64,000 nt of DNA from JARFPW01 sp035464655 (GTDB taxonomy: Bacteria > Gemmatimonadota > Gemmatimonadetes > Palauibacterales > Palauibacteraceae). Shown one piece after another: positions 46,727 to 55,649 of this stretch. The stretch is taken from NCBI GenBank assembly GCA_035464655.1, contig DATHRZ010000078.1, positions 35,228 through 99,227 on the forward strand, in the 5' to 3' direction. Under the pieces are notes generated by a model, which worked only from the letters and a program-made list of their open reading frames with translations, had not been told where the DNA came from and did no database searches. The translations under genes were made by a program, and so were the position numbers. The stretch's first letter is position 1; each line of letters opens with the position of its first letter.

Positions 46727-47122
46727 ATCCTCACCGCTGTCTTTCGTGGTCTGTTTCGTGATCGAGGTCCGCCCGCCGGCGTCGATCGCCACGGCGTCCC
46801 TGCCGTCGAGAGGAGCAATTCGCGGACCAGTGGCCGAAGTCGCGCGAAGCTACCAGGTGGGCATGGTCGATTCGGAGATCGTCGGGCCCCGAAGCGACCG
46901 GAGCACCCCTATCCGCTGGCCAGACCGCTGTTTACGCGGCGTCGAGCGGAGGGGCGCGACATCACGATGTGTGACCGCGGCCGTCGTGCATCGACGGGGT
47001 GTCGAAGGGGTGCCGCGGCGAATCGGAGGTTTCTTACGCACCCTGCAAGAACTTTTCTCTTTGGCGACGGTCGTTATCATGGGGGCGTTCCGATCCGCCA
47101 CACCCGTTCGACAGGCCACATC
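46727..47122. other. Intergenic region between prepilin operon and aminotransferase
   Basis: These 396 bases lie between two divergent genes, so they should hold both promoters. I find no supported gene and no clear repeat. A/T-rich steps occur near 47050-47085 (AACTTTTCTCTTT, GTTATCAT), which may belong to the aminotransferase promoter, but the boxes are not convincing. Confidence 0.4.
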
Positions 47123-48322
47123 ATGTCAGCACCTGAGACATCAGCCCTCGAGCTCCCCGACCGTCTGCTGCTAGGCCCGGGACCGAGCGAAGTCCACCCG
47201 CGCGTACTTCGAGCAATGAGCATGCCGCTGGTCGGTCACCTCGATCCGACTTTTCTGACCGTCATGAACGACGTGCAGGATCTGCTGCGCTATACGTTTC
47301 GCACCGAGAATCGCTGGACGATTCCCGTCAGCGGCACAGGATCCGCGGCCATGGAGGCCGCCTTCGCAAACCTCGTCGAGCCGGGAGACACCGTTCTCGT
47401 GCCGTCCAACGGCTATTTCGGCGACCGCATGGAGAGCATGGCCCGACGTGCCGGGGGGCAGGTCGCGCGGGTGGCGGCCCCGTGGGGCAAACCGCTCGAC
47501 CCCGACGACGTACGGGCGGCGCTCGAGCAGCACCGGCCGGCGGTGTTCGGATTCGTGCACGCCGAGACGAGCACCGGTGTGCTCCAGCCCGACGTACCCG
47601 ATCTCGTACGGATGGCGCACGAGGTCGGCGCCGTGGTGATCGCCGACGCGGTCACGTCGCTGGGCGGCGTCGAGCTCGAGGTGGACGGGTGGGAGATCGA
47701 CGCCGTGTACTCCGGGGGGCAGAAGTGCCTGTCCTGTCCGCCCGGCGCGAGTCCGTTGACCCTCACGGACGCGGCCTTCGAGCGCATCAGGAGCCGGCCC
47801 GAGCCCGCCCGGAGCTGGTACCTCGACATCGGATTGCTCGAGGGCTACTGGGGGGACGAACGCTCCTATCACCACACGGCCCCGATTTCCAACGTTTACG
47901 CGCTGCGCGAGGCGCTTCGTCTCGTGGCGGAGGAAGGCATCGAAGCGCGCTGGACCCGGCACCGCCACGTGGCCGGCGCCCTCAAGGCCGGAGTGACCGC
48001 CATGGGACTCGACATGCTGGCCGAGGACGCCTGGTGGCTTCCGAGCCTCAACGCGGTCCGTGTGCCCGAAGGCGTCGACGCGAAGCGGGCGACGACGCGA
48101 CTGCTCGCCGAGCACGGTATCGAGATCGCGGGCGGACTCGGTGACCTCGCGGGACGCATCTTCCGCATCGGTTGCATGGGCCACGCCTGCCGCCCGGGCA
48201 ACGTGCTGCGGGTGCTCGCGGCCCTCGGCGCCGTGCTCCGGTCGGAGGGTGCCGACGTCGACGTGGCCGCGGGACTCGCGGCCGCAGAGCAGGCCCTCGA
48301 TCGTACGGGGCCTCTCGCATGA
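47123..48322 (+). CDS. Alanine-glyoxylate / serine-pyruvate type aminotransferase
   Basis: The 399-aa class V PLP enzyme reads LLLGPGPSEVHPRVLRAMS, PVSGTGSAAMEAAFANLVEP and FVHAETSTGVLQPDV. The PLP-binding aspartate is D175 (VVIADAVTSLGGVELEVD) and the Schiff-base lysine K201 (YSGGQKCLSCPPGASPL). The family moves an amino group between alanine or serine and glyoxylate or pyruvate. The start ATG is at 47123. The proline dehydrogenase gene follows with an ATGA overlap. Confidence 0.92.
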   Translation: MSAPETSALELPDRLLLGPGPSEVHPRVLRAMSMPLVGHLDPTFLTVMNDVQDLLRYTFRTENRWTIPVSGTGSAAMEAAFANLVEPGDTVLVPSNGYFGDRMESMARRAGGQVARVAAPWGKPLDPDDVRAALEQHRPAVFGFVHAETSTGVLQPDVPDLVRMAHEVGAVVIADAVTSLGGVELEVDGWEIDAVYSGGQKCLSCPPGASPLTLTDAAFERIRSRPEPARSWYLDIGLLEGYWGDERSYHHTAPISNVYALREALRLVAEEGIEARWTRHRHVAGALKAGVTAMGLDMLAEDAWWLPSLNAVRVPEGVDAKRATTRLLAEHGIEIAGGLGDLAGRIFRIGCMGHACRPGNVLRVLAALGAVLRSEGADVDVAAGLAAAEQALDRTGPLA

Positions 48323-49251
48323 ACCCGGCCCGCCGGCTGTTGCTAGCCGCCTCGACAAGTCCGTGGCTGGCTCGCCAGATGTCCGATCGGAAGGCGGTCC
48401 GCCGGGCCGTCCGCCGCTTCATGCCCGGCGAAGAGCTCGCCGACGCCGTGGCAGCGAGCGACCGTCTGCGGGCCGACGGCCTTCGCACCCTGCTCACCCT
48501 CCTCGGCGAGAACGTCGAAGACGCGGACGCCGCCGTGGCCGTGGCCGACGCCTATGCCACCGCCATCGAAGCCATCGCCGAAGCCGGGCTGTCTTCGGAT
48601 CTGTCCGTGAAGCCCACGCACCTGGGCCTGGACCTCGGACCCGAAGTGGCGGAGGCCGGGCTGCGCGAAATCGTCGCCCGCGCCGGGGTGGCGGGACGGC
48701 TGGTCGCGATCGACATGGAGTCGTCGGCCTACGTCGACCGTACGCTCGATCTGTACCGGCGCCTGCGCGCCGACCACGAGAACGTCGGGCTTTGCCTGCA
48801 GGCGTACCTGTACCGCACCGAGGCCGACCTCGCGTCATTGCTCCCCCTTCGGCCGATGATCCGGCTCGTGAAGGGAGCGTACCGCGAAAGCGAGGAGGTG
48901 GCGTGGCCGCGAAAACGGGATGTCGACGCCGCGTTCGTCGCGCGGGCCGGGGAACTGCTCGACGCCCTGCGGAAGGATCCGGCGACGCGCGTGGCGTTCG
49001 GCACCCACGACGAGGCGATGATCGACGCCGTCCGCTCGATGGCCGCCGACCGCGGCGTCGCGCGCGACGACTTCGAGATCCAGATGCTGTACGGCATTCG
49101 CCGCGATCTGCAGCGGGAACTGGCAGGCGAAGGCTACGTCGTGCGAATCCTGATCAGCTACGGCGACCGGTGGTTCCCGTGGTACATGCGGCGGCTCGCC
49201 GAGCGCCCGGCGAACGTCTGGTTCGTCGCGAAGAGCCTGTTCGGGGGCTGA
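48319..49251 (+). CDS. Proline dehydrogenase
   Basis: The 310-aa FAD enzyme oxidises proline to pyrroline-5-carboxylate. It has the ProDH barrel motifs: DLSVKPTHLGLDLGPEVAEA, VAIDMESSAYVDRTLDLYRR, GLCLQAYLYRTEADL, RLVKGAYRESEEVAWPRK, FGTHDEAMIDAV and FEIQMLYGIRRDLQRELAGE, ending in VRILISYGDRWFPWYMRRLA. It is the monofunctional form; no pyrroline-5-carboxylate dehydrogenase is nearby. It is coupled to the aminotransferase. Confidence 0.94.
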   Translation: MNPARRLLLAASTSPWLARQMSDRKAVRRAVRRFMPGEELADAVAASDRLRADGLRTLLTLLGENVEDADAAVAVADAYATAIEAIAEAGLSSDLSVKPTHLGLDLGPEVAEAGLREIVARAGVAGRLVAIDMESSAYVDRTLDLYRRLRADHENVGLCLQAYLYRTEADLASLLPLRPMIRLVKGAYRESEEVAWPRKRDVDAAFVARAGELLDALRKDPATRVAFGTHDEAMIDAVRSMAADRGVARDDFEIQMLYGIRRDLQRELAGEGYVVRILISYGDRWFPWYMRRLAERPANVWFVAKSLFGG

Positions 49252-49285
49252 CCGGAAGGGGCCGGCCCCGAAAGGCCGTGCGCGT

Positions 49286-49378
49286 TCAGGCCGCGACCAC
49301 GTCCTTCGACCACCGCTGGCCCGCGAACGCCTCGTCGAGCGGCGTGTCGGCGATGTGATGAACCGCCAGAAAGTTCAC
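49286..49378 (-). CDS. Possible 30-residue open frame after the oxidase subunit I gene
   Basis: A GTG at 49378, one base past the subunit I stop, opens a 30-codon frame (NFLAVHHIADTPLDEAFAGQ, then RWSKDVVAA and stop). There is no ribosome site apart from possible coupling to the upstream stop. It could be a truncated gene or chance. The remaining gap (49252-49285) holds only a GC-rich palindrome. Confidence 0.2.
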   Translation of the reverse strand: MNFLAVHHIADTPLDEAFAGQRWSKDVVAA

Positions 49379-49379
49379 A

Positions 49380-51074
49380 TCAGAACATGAACCCGGGCGA
49401 CGTCAGGTGCGGTGGCAGGTAGGTCACCAGGAACGGGCCGTAGGCCACGACCACGAGCAGCACGGCGAACCCGAACCAGAGCCAGAATCGATCGAGCTTG
49501 AGCTCCCAGCCGCTGTCGGCAGGCCCGGTCAGCGTCTCCGCCGTCGGAATGTCCGCCGGGCCTTCGCCCTTCCTCCCGAAGAAGATCGTCATCAGCAGGA
49601 CGACGAAGAACATCACGATCGACAGGGTCATGAGCGTACCGCCGATGCCCGTCAGCGCGCCCGCCAGGCCCCAGCCCTCGCCCGTATAGGTGGCCTGTGC
49701 CATGTAGGTTCGCCGGGGCATCCCCTCGAGCCCGCCGGAGATCATCCCGCGGGCGAAGACCAGCACCCCGATCGTGTATATCCACCCCTGCGCCACGGCG
49801 AACCGGCGGCCCCACAGCTTTCGGTCGGTCAGATAGGGCACGAGCCAGTAGGCGATGCCGATGATCGACAGCGCGACGGCACTGCCGACGGTCATGTGGA
49901 AGTGCCCCGGCACCCACGCCGTATTGTGGACGAGCTGGTTTACGATGTAGCTCGCGTTGATGAGCCCGGTAATCCCGCCGAGCACGAAGGTCAGCATCGC
50001 CAGGAGCTGGGCCGACACCGAAGGATCACTCCACGGGAGCTTCTTGATCCAGCCGAGCAGGCCGGTGCCGCCGCGCGCCCGACCGCCCATCTCGAGCGCC
50101 GCCACGACGCTGAACGCGGTCGCGAGGCTCGGATAGAACACCCCGAACGTCAGCACGGCATGGAACGCCTTCATCCCGGTGCTGATCCCGGGATCGGTGT
50201 ACTGGTGGTGGAATCCGGTCGGAACCGAGACGAGCAGGAACATGATGAACACGAGGCGGGTGAGCGGATCGCTGATCAGCTTGCCACTCACCTGCTTCGG
50301 AACCAGGGCATACCACGAAATGTAGGCCGGCAGCAGCCAGACGTAGACGATCGCGTGACCCGTGTACCAGAACAGGGACCGGTTGAACAGCGGGTCCACG
50401 CCGCTCAGCCAGCCGATCGACCAGGGCAGCAGAAAGCCGAGGAACAGAACGGCGATGCCGAGCGAGGCGAGGTTCCACATGGCGTAGGACGTGACGCACA
50501 TGAAGGCGAGCAGCGGCACCCGCTCACCGGGGTTGTCCTTTCGCCATGCCCGCACGGTGAGGTAGAGGTTGGCCGAGGCCGCGTACGTGCTGAGCACCAC
50601 GAGCACGAGGCCGAGGTAGTACGTCCAGTGCGCCTGTAGCGGCGCGTAGGACGTGTACAGGACATTCGCCTGGTTCGTGACCATCGCGTAGCCGGCCGTC
50701 AGGACGCCGGCCACGAGCAGCACGAACGACGAGACGAGGAGTGGCCCGTTGAGCGGCCGGCCGCAGGCCCGCGCCGTGAGCAGCGGCAGGAAGCCGTTGG
50801 AGAACGCGAACGTCAGCACCAGCGCGTTCGCCACGCCGTGAACGGTCAGACCCTGGTAGTAGCTCCTCAGACGCGGGAAGTAGGCGAGGATGTCGATGTC
50901 GGCATACGACAGGGCCTGCGCGAAGCCGTGCGCGACCCCGGCCACCAGGGCGGCAAAGCCCACGTAGATCGTCCAGCGGATGAACCGCTTCTGGCTGTCG
51001 GGGAGCGTGAAGCCCGAGGGGTCGGCGACGACGCTGTGGACGGCGGGCGACGGGGGCGACGAGACGTTGTTCAT
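49380..51074 (-). CDS. cbaA: ba3-type cytochrome c oxidase subunit I
   Basis: The 564-aa heme-copper oxidase subunit has 13 or so helices. Heme and CuB ligands are seen in YYQGLTVHGVANALVL, FWYTGHAIVYVWLLPAYISW (the Y in the active site lies in this helix), HHQYTDPGISTGM and NTAWVPGHFHMTVGSAVALS. The sequence is of B-family (ba3) type, as in Thermus, rather than aa3 or cbb3. It reduces oxygen at the end of respiration. The ATG overlaps the subunit II stop by four bases. Subunits IIa and II lie upstream. Confidence 0.93.
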   Translation of the reverse strand: MNNVSSPPSPAVHSVVADPSGFTLPDSQKRFIRWTIYVGFAALVAGVAHGFAQALSYADIDILAYFPRLRSYYQGLTVHGVANALVLTFAFSNGFLPLLTARACGRPLNGPLLVSSFVLLVAGVLTAGYAMVTNQANVLYTSYAPLQAHWTYYLGLVLVVLSTYAASANLYLTVRAWRKDNPGERVPLLAFMCVTSYAMWNLASLGIAVLFLGFLLPWSIGWLSGVDPLFNRSLFWYTGHAIVYVWLLPAYISWYALVPKQVSGKLISDPLTRLVFIMFLLVSVPTGFHHQYTDPGISTGMKAFHAVLTFGVFYPSLATAFSVVAALEMGGRARGGTGLLGWIKKLPWSDPSVSAQLLAMLTFVLGGITGLINASYIVNQLVHNTAWVPGHFHMTVGSAVALSIIGIAYWLVPYLTDRKLWGRRFAVAQGWIYTIGVLVFARGMISGGLEGMPRRTYMAQATYTGEGWGLAGALTGIGGTLMTLSIVMFFVVLLMTIFFGRKGEGPADIPTAETLTGPADSGWELKLDRFWLWFGFAVLLVVVAYGPFLVTYLPPHLTSPGFMF

Positions 51075-51613
51075 CTCCCCTCCGCGTCGTCGGCGGCGTC
51101 CGACGCGGCCCGCCGGGCCACGAATTCGTCGAGCGGTAGAACGACTACGCTGCCGTGCATCGAATGGTGCGCCGGACCGCAGTACTCGTGGCAGACCATC
51201 TGATACGTTCCGGGCTCACGAAATGTGTACCGGTTGAGGGCGATCTGGCCCGGGATCAGCATCATGTTGATCCGCGTGTCCGCCACGTGCAGTCCGTGGA
51301 TCACGTCGGGCGACGTGGCGATGAAGGTGATTTCCACGCCGGCGGGGACGACGATCTCGGCGGGGATGAAGCGCCACATCTCGCCGCGCATTACGACATC
51401 GTAACCCCCGTCGTCGTTCGGCCAGACTCCGGGGCGGTCGAACGGGGCGGTCGTGCGCGCCTGGGCGGGATCGATGATACCCTGCTCGACCTTCCCCGGA
51501 AGGTGAATTCCCATCGCCAGCGAGGCGAAGAACAGGGCGAACAGGAAGGCCACGAGTATCAGCCCACCGAGGAGCAGAAACGCCTTTTCGACCTGGTGAA
51601 CACGGCTCGCCAC
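51071..51613 (-). CDS. cbaB: ba3-type cytochrome c oxidase subunit II (CuA)
   Basis: The product is 180 aa from GTG 51613, with GGAGGT well placed upstream. One N-terminal helix lies at about 10-33. The CuA site has H106 (PDVIHGLHVAD), and C141, E143, C145, H149 and M152 in MVCHEYCGPAHHSMHG. This matches the Thermus ba3 ligand pattern. The protein passes electrons from cytochrome c or a copper donor to subunit I. Confidence 0.93.
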   Translation of the reverse strand: MASRVHQVEKAFLLLGGLILVAFLFALFFASLAMGIHLPGKVEQGIIDPAQARTTAPFDRPGVWPNDDGGYDVVMRGEMWRFIPAEIVVPAGVEITFIATSPDVIHGLHVADTRINMMLIPGQIALNRYTFREPGTYQMVCHEYCGPAHHSMHGSVVVLPLDEFVARRAASDAADDAEGR

Positions 51614-51614
51614 G

Positions 51615-51734
51615 TCAGACCTCCAGGAGTCGCAGGTACATGAGGATCCAGAAGCCGACGAGCGCCATCATGAACAGCAACATGATGAACAGCGTGCCTC
51701 GGATCTCGGGCTCGTCCGGGGGAAGTTGGGCCAT
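51615..51734 (-). CDS. Small one-helix subunit of the ba3 oxidase (subunit IIa-like)
   Basis: This 39-aa frame is easily missed. It starts at ATG 51734 with AAGGAGAGATC just upstream and stops at 51615. It reads AQLPPDEPEIRGTLFIMLL then FMMALVGFWILMYLRLLEV: a single membrane helix. A one-helix subunit IIa of about 34 residues is part of the Thermus ba3 enzyme, and the position directly before subunit II fits this. Confidence 0.75.
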   Translation of the reverse strand: MAQLPPDEPEIRGTLFIMLLFMMALVGFWILMYLRLLEV

Positions 51735-51745
51735 CGATCTCTCCT

Positions 51746-51961
51746 TCAGTCGGCGGTGGGCCCGCCCACCCGCGACGCCGAGCGGCCGACGAGCAAGAGA
51801 AGGCCGATCAGCAGCACGAGTGCGGCGAGCGTGGGGAGCAAGCGGACCTCGCCGGGATGACCCGTGAGCAGAACGTTCACGGCCTCCCAGACGACCCAGA
51901 CGAGCGGGGCGCCGAGGACGACGAACAGGGCCATCCTGAGCATGAGTGTGGACGTCTTCAT
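51746..51961 (-). CDS. Small two-helix membrane protein in the oxidase cluster
   Basis: The product is 71 aa from ATG 51961, or 92 aa from TTG 52024; neither has a strong site. Two helices are clear (LRMALFVVLGAPLVWVVWEA and LPTLAALVLLIGLLLLVGRS). It precedes the subunit IIa-like gene by 11 bases and is likely in the same transcript. It may be an assembly or accessory subunit of the oxidase; no family is recognised. Confidence 0.6.
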   Translation of the reverse strand: MKTSTLMLRMALFVVLGAPLVWVVWEAVNVLLTGHPGEVRLLPTLAALVLLIGLLLLVGRSASRVGGPTAD

Positions 51962-52048
51962 GGTCGTGGCCACCGACGGCGCAGGTTGATCGTTCGATGC
52001 GAGTTTTTGGGGGTTGCCGGCCAACCTAGGCCGTGCGGGGGCGCCCGG

Positions 52049-53281
52049 CTACCCGGGAGCGCCACCGGAGGCGGAGGCCCGCCGGCTGCGCAGGCGCCGC
52101 ATCGAAGCGATGCCCGCCGCCGGGCCGAGCGCGAGCACGGGAAAGGCCCAGCGCCAGCCGATGAGCTCGGCGAGGAACGGGATCAGCTGGATCGTGGCCA
52201 TCGTCAGCAGAAACCCGAGCGACACCTGGAGCGTGAGCGCCGTACCCACCACGTGCGCCGGCACGATCTCCGTCACGGCGGCGCTGAACTGGGCCGAATC
52301 GGCCACCACGAAGAATCCCCATGTCAGCGCGAGCGCGAGGACCAATGGAAACGGCCCCCCGAACAGCAGGCCGATTCCGACGGCGCAGGCCCCGCTCGCA
52401 CCGAGTGCCCGGATCGTCAGCGCTTCCCTGCCGATGCGGTCGGCCACCAGGCCGCCCCAGACGCAACCCGCTCCACCCGCCGCGATCACGAAGAACGGCG
52501 CGAACTCCGACAACCGACCGGCCGCGCCCGAGGCGGTGGCCGAGGCGGCGAGAAACGCGGCGATCCACGTCCACATCGCGTACAGCTCCCACATGTGCCC
52601 CAGGTATCCGCCCGTCGCGAGGCGCCAGTTGCGCGACCCGACCACGGCCCGGGCCAGGTTCCACGAGAATCGCCGCCGCGGAAACGCGTGGGGTCCGTCA
52701 CGATAGGCCGCGAGCACGACCAGGGCGCCGAGTGCGGCCGCCGCCGAGGTGACGGCCACGACGGTCCCCGCCGACGCGGCAGACGGTCCGACACCCCCGA
52801 CGGCCTCCACGAGGTAAGGAAGCGCCTTCCCCACCGTAAGCGCCCCGACCACGATGCCGATGGCGAGACCACGATTTCGAACGAACCACGTCGCCGTCAT
52901 CTTCATCGCCGGTGGGTATACTCCGGCGAGAAAGAAGCCGGTGGCGAAGCGGGATACGAGGGCCCCTTCGAAGCCCGGCACGACGAGCAGCGCGGCATTG
53001 GCCAGGGCGGCCCCGAGGGCGGAGCCCGCGAAGTAGCTCCGACTGTCGAGCACGTCGGCCACGCCGAGGAGCGCGGCCGCCAGGGTCCCGCCGACGAACC
53101 CGAGTTGCACGAGCGAGGTCAGCCAGCCCGCCGCTACGGCGTCGAGTCCCCAGCGCGCCTGCAGGACCGGCCCGACGGCGCTGGCGGCGAACCAGACCGA
53201 CATCCCGAGCAGCACCGCAGCGGAGACGACGAAGAGCGCCGCCCAAGAGCCGCCGGACGGTTCGTCGCTCAGCCGGGCCAC
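52049..53281 (-). CDS. MFS-type transporter
   Basis: The 410-aa product is a twelve-helix major facilitator protein. Signatures include the N-terminal helix AALFVVSAAVLLGMSVWFAA, GFFLAGVYPPAMKMTATWFV and RNRGLAIGIVVGALTVGKAL in helices 4-5, and CVWGGLVADRIGREALTIRA in the second half (the GGxxADRxGR loop). The substrate cannot be told. The GTG start at 53281 overlaps the end of the MgtC/DUF4010 gene by 13 bases. Confidence 0.88.
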   Translation of the reverse strand: MARLSDEPSGGSWAALFVVSAAVLLGMSVWFAASAVGPVLQARWGLDAVAAGWLTSLVQLGFVGGTLAAALLGVADVLDSRSYFAGSALGAALANAALLVVPGFEGALVSRFATGFFLAGVYPPAMKMTATWFVRNRGLAIGIVVGALTVGKALPYLVEAVGGVGPSAASAGTVVAVTSAAAALGALVVLAAYRDGPHAFPRRRFSWNLARAVVGSRNWRLATGGYLGHMWELYAMWTWIAAFLAASATASGAAGRLSEFAPFFVIAAGGAGCVWGGLVADRIGREALTIRALGASGACAVGIGLLFGGPFPLVLALALTWGFFVVADSAQFSAAVTEIVPAHVVGTALTLQVSLGFLLTMATIQLIPFLAELIGWRWAFPVLALGPAAGIASMRRLRSRRASASGGAPG

Positions 53282-54513
53282 AGCGCCAGGATGGCCACGC
53301 CTCCGAGGAGGGCGGCCCCGAACGCCAGCGTGATCCGCCCGCGCAGTGCCCGGCTACCGAGCAACAGCACGACGCCGCCCTTGAACACGACATTCGACAA
53401 TCCGCCGATGAGAATCATCCGCCAACCGGTCGCGAGCTCGAGCTGCCCGGCCTGCATGAGATTGGCCGTCGAGAGGGTGATCGCGTCGAGATCGGTCAGG
53501 CCCGACAGGGCCGCCACGCCGTACAATCCACGCTGGCCGAGCCGGTCCTCCGCGAACGCTACGGCCATGAGCACGACGGCGTAGAGGAGCCCGAACACGA
53601 CGGCGGCCTTGAGCTCGGACGGTGGCTGCTGATCCTCCACCTCGAGCTCGTGTGAACCGATCCCGAATACGTACAGCGCCCCCGCGATCAGTGCCGTCAG
53701 CACGAGCATCGCGCCAAGCGGTCCCGCCGTCACCGCGAGCACGCCCGGGGCGACAACCGCGATCTCGACCAGTACACGAACGAACACCACGGACGACGCG
53801 AGCACGATGACGAGGGCGGCGGCGGCGCTGCGCTGGGGGGCCGAGGCGCTGCGCCGGGCGTAGCTGACGGTCGTCGCGGTACTCGAGATCATCCCGCCGA
53901 GCAAGCCCGCGGCGATGGCCCCGGTCCGCGGCCCGAGCAGCCGGAACGCGACGTAGCCGCCCATGCTGATCCCGACGATCAACACGACCATCAGCCAGAC
54001 CTCGAACGGGTTCAGCACCTCGTAGGGACCGAAGGTCCGGTTCGGAAGGACGGGAAGCACGATGAGCCCGATCAACACCAGGCGCATCACGGCGGCGAAC
54101 TCGTCCTGGCCGATCCGCTCGGCGAAGTCGTGGAGCGGCGCTTTCCAGTGCAGGAGCAGGGCGAGCACGCCGGCCGCCACGATTCCTTCGAGCACGAAGC
54201 CGCGGGTGAGCGCGACGCCGATGCTGTACATCACGAGGATCGCGACCTCGGTGGTCATGCCCGGGTCACGCACTCCCGCGCGAGCGCCGAGCACGTTCGC
54301 CATGACCGTGAGCGCGGCGAGGGAGAGCAGGCCGGCCGCGATCACCCAGTCGCCCACCGCGGCGCCCAGCACGCCGGCGAACACGCCGAGCATCCCGATG
54401 ATCGCGAAGGTGCGGATGCCCGCCACCGTCTTCTCCGCCCGCTCGCGCTGGAGGCCCACGAGCAGCCCGAGCGCCACGGCGATCGCGAGCTGATACATCA
54501 GGTTTGATTCCAT
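53269..54513 (-). CDS. MgtC/SapB-family protein with DUF4010 domain
   Basis: The product is 414 aa from ATG 54513. The N-terminus is MgtC/SapB-like: QLAIAVALGLLVGLQRERAE, TVAGIRTFAIIGMLGVFAGV. The remainder is DUF4010 (FGPYEVLNPFEVWLMVVLIV, LGGMISSTATTVSYARRS, GLTDLDAITLSTANLMQAGQ). The combined protein has about twelve helices. MgtC proteins affect magnesium and ATPase control in Salmonella; function here is unknown. It follows the phosphofructokinase gene by 4 bases and overlaps the MFS gene. Confidence 0.88.
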   Translation of the reverse strand: MESNLMYQLAIAVALGLLVGLQRERAEKTVAGIRTFAIIGMLGVFAGVLGAAVGDWVIAAGLLSLAALTVMANVLGARAGVRDPGMTTEVAILVMYSIGVALTRGFVLEGIVAAGVLALLLHWKAPLHDFAERIGQDEFAAVMRLVLIGLIVLPVLPNRTFGPYEVLNPFEVWLMVVLIVGISMGGYVAFRLLGPRTGAIAAGLLGGMISSTATTVSYARRSASAPQRSAAAALVIVLASSVVFVRVLVEIAVVAPGVLAVTAGPLGAMLVLTALIAGALYVFGIGSHELEVEDQQPPSELKAAVVFGLLYAVVLMAVAFAEDRLGQRGLYGVAALSGLTDLDAITLSTANLMQAGQLELATGWRMILIGGLSNVVFKGGVVLLLGSRALRGRITLAFGAALLGGVAILALWPG

Positions 54514-54517
54514 CGGC

Positions 54518-55627
54518 TCAGTCCCCGAGGCTGGTCCCGAGGTCGCGGACCGTGCGGACGGTGTCGGAATCGACCGGCACACATTTCATCCGCCCCGTCA
54601 CCTGTTCGAGTGGAACGTAGCGGACGTCCGGTGGATCGAGGGCGACCATGCAGCCGGCGTGCCCTTCGCACAAGGCGCGGATCGCCGCCGCCCCGAAGCG
54701 CAGCGACAGGATGCGGTCGCGGGTAGTCGGGCCGCCGCCACGAAGCAGATGGCCGAGCACGACGGTACGCGTCTCCTTGCCCGTCATTTCGGCCAGCTCG
54801 TACGCCACCCGCTGGCCGATACCGCCGAGACGCCTCCCCCGTCCGGGCTCGTCATCGATCACCGAGCGCTCACCGTCTTTCGGATGGGCACCTTCCGCCA
54901 CCACGACGATGGAGAAGTGCTGCCCCGCCGCCTCACGCGCCGCGATCTTGGCGGCGACCGAGTCGAGATCGTACGGAATCTCCGGAATCAGGATGGCGTC
55001 GGCGGAACCGGCGAGCCCCGCGTGCAGCGCGATCCAGCCGGCATAACGTCCCATCACCTCGACCACCATCAGCCGGTCATGGGACTCGGCCGTGGTGTGC
55101 AGGCGGTCGATGCACTCGGTCGCGAACGTCACGGCCGTGTCGAACCCGAAGGTGACCGAGGTGCCCTCGAGGTCGTTGTCGATCGTCTTCGGCACGCCGA
55201 TGACCGGCAGCCCCAGCTCGGACAGGCGGCCGGCAATGCGCATCGAACCGTCGCCCCCGATCGCGATCAGCGCGTCGATGCCCGCGGCCGCGAACGCGTC
55301 CACCAGCTCCCGCGACCGGTCGACCTCGACCACCGTGCCGTCCTCCTGGCGGACGGGATAGGCGAGCGGATCACCGCGGTTCGTGGTGCCGATGATCGTT
55401 CCGCCGAGATGCGTGATCCCGCGCACTTCCCTGCGACCGAGCGGCATCAACCCGCCCTCGTCGTACGTGTCGGGATCGAGCAGGCCGTTGTACCCGTCCC
55501 GAATGCCGACGCACTCCCATCCCTCGCCGAGCGCTGCGAGAACCGCCGCGCGGATTACGGCGTTCAGACCGGGAGCATCGCCCCCGCCGGTGCTGATGGC
55601 GATACGCCTGATCGGATCGTCGGCCAT
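54518..55627 (-). CDS. pfkA: 6-phosphofructokinase
   Basis: The 369-aa product phosphorylates fructose-6-phosphate. It has RIAISTGGGDAPGLNAVIRA, GIRDGYNGLLDPDTYDE, LGGTIIGTTNRGDP, IAIGGDGSMRIAGRLSEL and IGVPKTIDNDLEGTSVTFGF. It carries glycine in GGDGS, as in ATP enzymes, with lysine in PKTIDND, as in pyrophosphate enzymes, a mix seen in group III enzymes, so the phosphoryl donor cannot be assigned. The ATG at 55627 is 23 bases after a lipoprotein gene. It lies 4 bases before the MgtC/DUF4010 gene. Confidence 0.93.
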   Translation of the reverse strand: MADDPIRRIAISTGGGDAPGLNAVIRAAVLAALGEGWECVGIRDGYNGLLDPDTYDEGGLMPLGRREVRGITHLGGTIIGTTNRGDPLAYPVRQEDGTVVEVDRSRELVDAFAAAGIDALIAIGGDGSMRIAGRLSELGLPVIGVPKTIDNDLEGTSVTFGFDTAVTFATECIDRLHTTAESHDRLMVVEVMGRYAGWIALHAGLAGSADAILIPEIPYDLDSVAAKIAAREAAGQHFSIVVVAEGAHPKDGERSVIDDEPGRGRRLGGIGQRVAYELAEMTGKETRTVVLGHLLRGGGPTTRDRILSLRFGAAAIRALCEGHAGCMVALDPPDVRYVPLEQVTGRMKCVPVDSDTVRTVRDLGTSLGD

Positions 55628-55649
55628 GTCGGGAATATCGGTCTCGTCG

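Noticed and set aside
49262..49290. Terminator between proline dehydrogenase and oxidase subunit I
   Set aside because: GGGGCCGGCCCC is palindromic but has no loop and no T run on either strand.
51857..53584. Plus-strand open frame across the MFS gene
   Set aside because: Low-complexity Arg/Gly/Asp translation antisense to a well-supported transporter.
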